From Mycolicibacterium sarraceniae (GTDB lineage: Bacteria; Actinomycetota; Actinomycetes; Mycobacteriales; Mycobacteriaceae), in contig NZ_AP022595.1 of the NCBI RefSeq assembly GCF_010731875.1, forward strand, positions 1,984,001-2,048,000: DNA of 64,000 nucleotides, in the 5' to 3' direction. Below the pieces are notes generated by a model. The model made no database searches and was not told the DNA's origin. It saw nothing but the letters and a program-made list of their open reading frames with translations. The position numbers were made by a program, and so were the translations under genes. Shown piece by piece: positions 61,782-64,000 of this stretch; position 1 is the first letter of the stretch, and every line of letters begins with the position of its first letter.

Positions 61782-63281
61782 ATGAGCACCAGCGATCAGG
61801 TTCGCGCGATCCTGGGCGGCACCCGTCGCGCCTACCAGGGAGAGCCCGCGTACCGCGAGCGGCCCGACGTGTTCAACGAGCTGGACCGGATCGCCGGACG
61901 GCTCAATCAGCCGATCCGCATCGCGTTGGCCGGCACTCTGAAGGCCGGTAAATCCACGCTGGTCAATGCCCTGGTGGGGGAGAACATCGCACCCACCGAC
62001 GCCACCGAGGCCACCCGAATCGTCACGTGGTTCCGCAACGGTCCGACTCCAAAAGTCACTGCCAACCACGTCGGTGGTCGGCGTTCCAACGTGCCGATCG
62101 ACCGAGGGTCGGCCGGGTGGGCTGGGCTGACCTTCGACTTCGACCGCCTCGACGCCAATGACATCGTGGATCTCGACGTCGAGTGGCCTGCCGCCGAGCT
62201 GGTCGACGCGACCATCATCGACACGCCCGGGACGTCCTCGCTGTCGCGGGACGTCTCTGAACGCACGTTGCGGCTCCTGGTGCCCGAGGATGGCGTGCCG
62301 AGGGTCGATGCGGTGGTGTTTCTGCTGCGCAGCCTCAACGTTGCCGACATCGCCCTGCTCAAGCAGATCGGCGAGCTGGTCGGCGGGTCCTCGGGAGCGC
62401 TCGGCGTGATCGGGGTGGCCTCCCGGGCCGACGAGATCGGGGCCGGACGCCTCGATGCGATGCTGTCGGCCAAGGACGTCGCGCAACGGTTCACCAGCGA
62501 GCTGGACCGCACCGGCATCTGCCAGGCGGTGGTTCCGGTCTCGGGGCTGCTGGCGCTGACGGCCCGCACGCTGCGCCAGAGCGAGTTCGCGGCGCTGCAG
62601 AAGCTGGCGGCCGTCGACGCGGGTGAACTGAACAAGGCGATGCTCAGTGTGGATCGCTTTGTCCGCGAGGACAGTTCGCTGCCGGTTGACGCGCCCACTC
62701 GGGCGCAGCTGCTGGACCGGTTCGGAATGTTCGGTATCCGGATCTCCATCGCTGTATTGCGTTTGGGGATAACCGATTCCGTTAGCCTGGCCGACGAATT
62801 GCTGGAACGCAGTGGGCTGGTTGCGCTGCGTGAGGTGATCGACCAGCAGTTCGCGCAGCGCGCCGAACTACTCAAAGCGCATACCGCTCTGCTGTCGCTG
62901 CGCCGGGTCGTCGAGCTGTATCCGATCACCGCGACGCCGTACATCATCGCTGACATCGACCCACTGCTGGCCGACACCCATGCGTTCGAAGAGCTCCGGC
63001 TACTCAGTCAACTTCGTTCGCGCCCAACCGGTTTGACCGAAGACGAGGTGGTTTCCCTGCGTCGCATCATCGGCGGTTCCGGGACCGATGCCGCGAGCCG
63101 GCTGGGTCTGACCCCAGAAGCGCCGGCCGACGGGCCGCGTGCCGCGTTCGCCGCGGCCCAACGCTGGCGCCGCCGCTCGGAACACCCGCTCAATGATCCG
63201 TTCACTACCAGAGCCTGCCGCGCCGCGGTACGCAGCGCCGAGGCTCTGGTCGCGATGTACGCCGCTACTGACCGCCGTTAG
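61782..63281 (+). CDS. iniC: Dynamin-like GTPase IniC (499 aa)
   Basis: P-loop GTLKAGKSTLVNALVG (residues 51-66), switch region PTDATEATRIVTWF, G3 IIDTPGTSSLSRD, G4-like VASRADEIGAG. A helical stalk with FGMFGIRISIAVLRLGI follows. The C-terminus (RACRAAVRSAEALVAMYAAT) is helical. The second ini dynamin, partner of IniA in M. tuberculosis (Rv0343). Here an oppositely oriented gene separates it from iniA, so it needs its own promoter in the 57-bp gap. ATG at 61782. Confidence 0.92.
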   Translation: MSTSDQVRAILGGTRRAYQGEPAYRERPDVFNELDRIAGRLNQPIRIALAGTLKAGKSTLVNALVGENIAPTDATEATRIVTWFRNGPTPKVTANHVGGRRSNVPIDRGSAGWAGLTFDFDRLDANDIVDLDVEWPAAELVDATIIDTPGTSSLSRDVSERTLRLLVPEDGVPRVDAVVFLLRSLNVADIALLKQIGELVGGSSGALGVIGVASRADEIGAGRLDAMLSAKDVAQRFTSELDRTGICQAVVPVSGLLALTARTLRQSEFAALQKLAAVDAGELNKAMLSVDRFVREDSSLPVDAPTRAQLLDRFGMFGIRISIAVLRLGITDSVSLADELLERSGLVALREVIDQQFAQRAELLKAHTALLSLRRVVELYPITATPYIIADIDPLLADTHAFEELRLLSQLRSRPTGLTEDEVVSLRRIIGGSGTDAASRLGLTPEAPADGPRAAFAAAQRWRRRSEHPLNDPFTTRACRAAVRSAEALVAMYAATDRR

Positions 63282-63861
63282 GACGCTGGAACGGATTCGG
63301 GATCGTCGGCCGCTCCCCGGTCGTGGTGACCGTCTCCGTCACCGTGCTCACCGACGTGGACACCGTGGTGCTCGTACTGGTGCTCGTGCTCGTGCTGGTC
63401 GACGGGGCCGCGGTGGTCGACGGGGTGGTCGTCGTGGTGGTGGTCGCGTCCGTCGTGGTGGTGGTCGGGGTCTCCGAAGTTGGGGCCGGAGACTCGGTCA
63501 CAGTCTGCGTGACGCCCGGCTCCGGGGCGACCGACGCTGACGTTGCCGCCGCGGTGGACGTCGTCGTCGGCGATGTCGTGGTCGTCGTCACCGGAGCGGA
63601 GCCACCGCTGCCGGTGAACTTCACGATCGCGTAAACGAGAAGAACCAGGATGACCGCGGTCAGGACCCCGAGGCCGACCAGGGCCGCCGGCTTGCGGAAC
63701 CAGGGGGGTGGCGGTGTGGCGTCGCCGTAACCGGTCAGCGGTGTGTAACCGGGCTGCGTGTAATCGCTGTAGGCGTCGCCGCCGGTGCCGCCGTAGTTCG
63801 CGTACTGCGTCGGGTCGCTGTCGGAGTAGTTGCTCGGGTCATCAGAACCGTCACGTGCCAC
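63265..63861 (-). CDS. Single-pass membrane protein with Thr-rich tail, after iniC (198 aa)
   Basis: A Tyr/Gly/Asp-rich cytoplasmic head (DPSNYSDSDPTQYANYGGTG) leads to PPPPWFRKPAALVGLGVLTA and a membrane helix to about residue 80. Roughly 115 residues of Thr/Ser-rich outer tail end IPNPFQRPNGGQ. The 3' end overlaps iniC by 17 bp in antisense. It shares the PW(Y/F)R juxtamembrane motif with 61311-61724 and the Hsp70-like protein. The function is unknown. Confidence 0.72.
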   Translation of the reverse strand: MARDGSDDPSNYSDSDPTQYANYGGTGGDAYSDYTQPGYTPLTGYGDATPPPPWFRKPAALVGLGVLTAVILVLLVYAIVKFTGSGGSAPVTTTTTSPTTTSTAAATSASVAPEPGVTQTVTESPAPTSETPTTTTTDATTTTTTTPSTTAAPSTSTSTSTSTSTTVSTSVSTVTETVTTTGERPTIPNPFQRPNGGQ

Positions 63862-63879
63862 GGGTTCCGATAGTAACGG

Positions 63880-64000
63880 TCAGCCGCCACCGGGCTGGTT
63901 GGGGAACGCCGGGCGATGGGTGGGACGGACGCTGATCTGCGGCGGTCGGGTCTGCGGCGTGGTCACGTTGGGACGTCCGTCGTTGCGCTGCGGATACTGC
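63880..64000 (-). CDS. C-terminal tail of a protein continuing beyond the window
   Basis: The last 39 codons read QYPQRNDGRPNVTTPQTRPP, then QISVRPTHRPAFPNQPGGG, with TGA at 63882-63880. This is a Pro/Arg/Gln-rich tail like those of mycobacterial membrane or Hsp70-like proteins. It lies 18 bp upstream of the 198-aa gene on the same strand, so they may be co-transcribed. The identity cannot be given. Confidence 0.5.
   Translation of the reverse strand, partial: QYPQRNDGRPNVTTPQTRPPQISVRPTHRPAFPNQPGGG

Noticed and set aside
61907..62977. 356-codon Ser/Arg-rich minus-strand frame
   Set aside because: Antisense to iniC.

Overview
The window is high-GC actinobacterial DNA and almost certainly comes from a fast-growing or environmental Mycobacterium/Mycolicibacterium. 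The right half keeps the gene order of the M. tuberculosis Rv0321-Rv0343 neighbourhood: dcd, UDP-glucose dehydrogenase, rmlA, aspC, the Fe-S reductase Rv0338c, the LuxR-type regulator Rv0339c/IniR, an Rv0340-like gene, then iniB, iniA and iniC. Mycobacterial habits are visible throughout: GTG/TTG starts, leaderless promoters, 4-bp ATGA overlaps, and secreted proteins with Ala/Thr/Pro-rich tails.

Layout. (1) 1-905: end of a PAP2/diacylglycerol-kinase fusion. (2) 924-4665: a translationally coupled three-gene minus-strand operon, made of a single-pass membrane protein, a 751-aa DUF5632/DUF5631-like protein and a 318-aa Ala/Pro/Gly-rich protein. (3) 4666-24470: two further, partly decayed copies of the first two genes of that operon, in tandem and each ended by the same fusion to the first 16 codons of an L,D-transpeptidase gene. 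They are riddled with insertion sequences of the IS3 (four kinds), IS1634, IS4 (two copies), IS21, IS630 and IS1380 families, several nested inside each other. (4) 24624-35173: the intact L,D-transpeptidase and an accessory stretch with NTF2-like, membrane, TetR, amine-dehydrogenase-like, secreted repeat, GH16 and ferritin-like genes, some of them broken. (5) 35358-39062: IS debris, a class II Fic protein with two strong inverted-repeat operators, and a 1.3-kb integrative-element remnant bounded by a 39-bp duplication of the 3' part of a tRNA-Gly(CCC) gene. (6) 39169-64000: the conserved chromosomal block, starting with a GH64-like gene interrupted by three in-frame TAG codons and ending in the ini (cell-wall-stress) locus.

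How it may work together. In regions 2-3 one complete copy (A) sits beside two 3'-truncated copies (B, C). DNA at the cassette edges is nearly identical. The middle, which runs across the overlapping gene boundary and encodes the extracytoplasmic half of the membrane protein plus the N-terminal half of its partner, is strongly diverged. That looks like a set of swappable paired domains, and it is the best candidate here for an undescribed system. In region 6, dTDP-glucose synthesis (rmlA), UDP-glucuronate synthesis (ugd), nucleotide deamination (dcd) and the dynamin-like IniA/IniC with IniB form a cell-envelope-centred block. The ini locus differs from the compact M. tuberculosis operon: each dynamin gene is followed by a convergent, overlapping gene for a single-pass Thr-rich protein.

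Many transposase genes carry small indels or single nonsense codons. Sequencing or assembly error cannot be excluded for some of these from one sequence alone.
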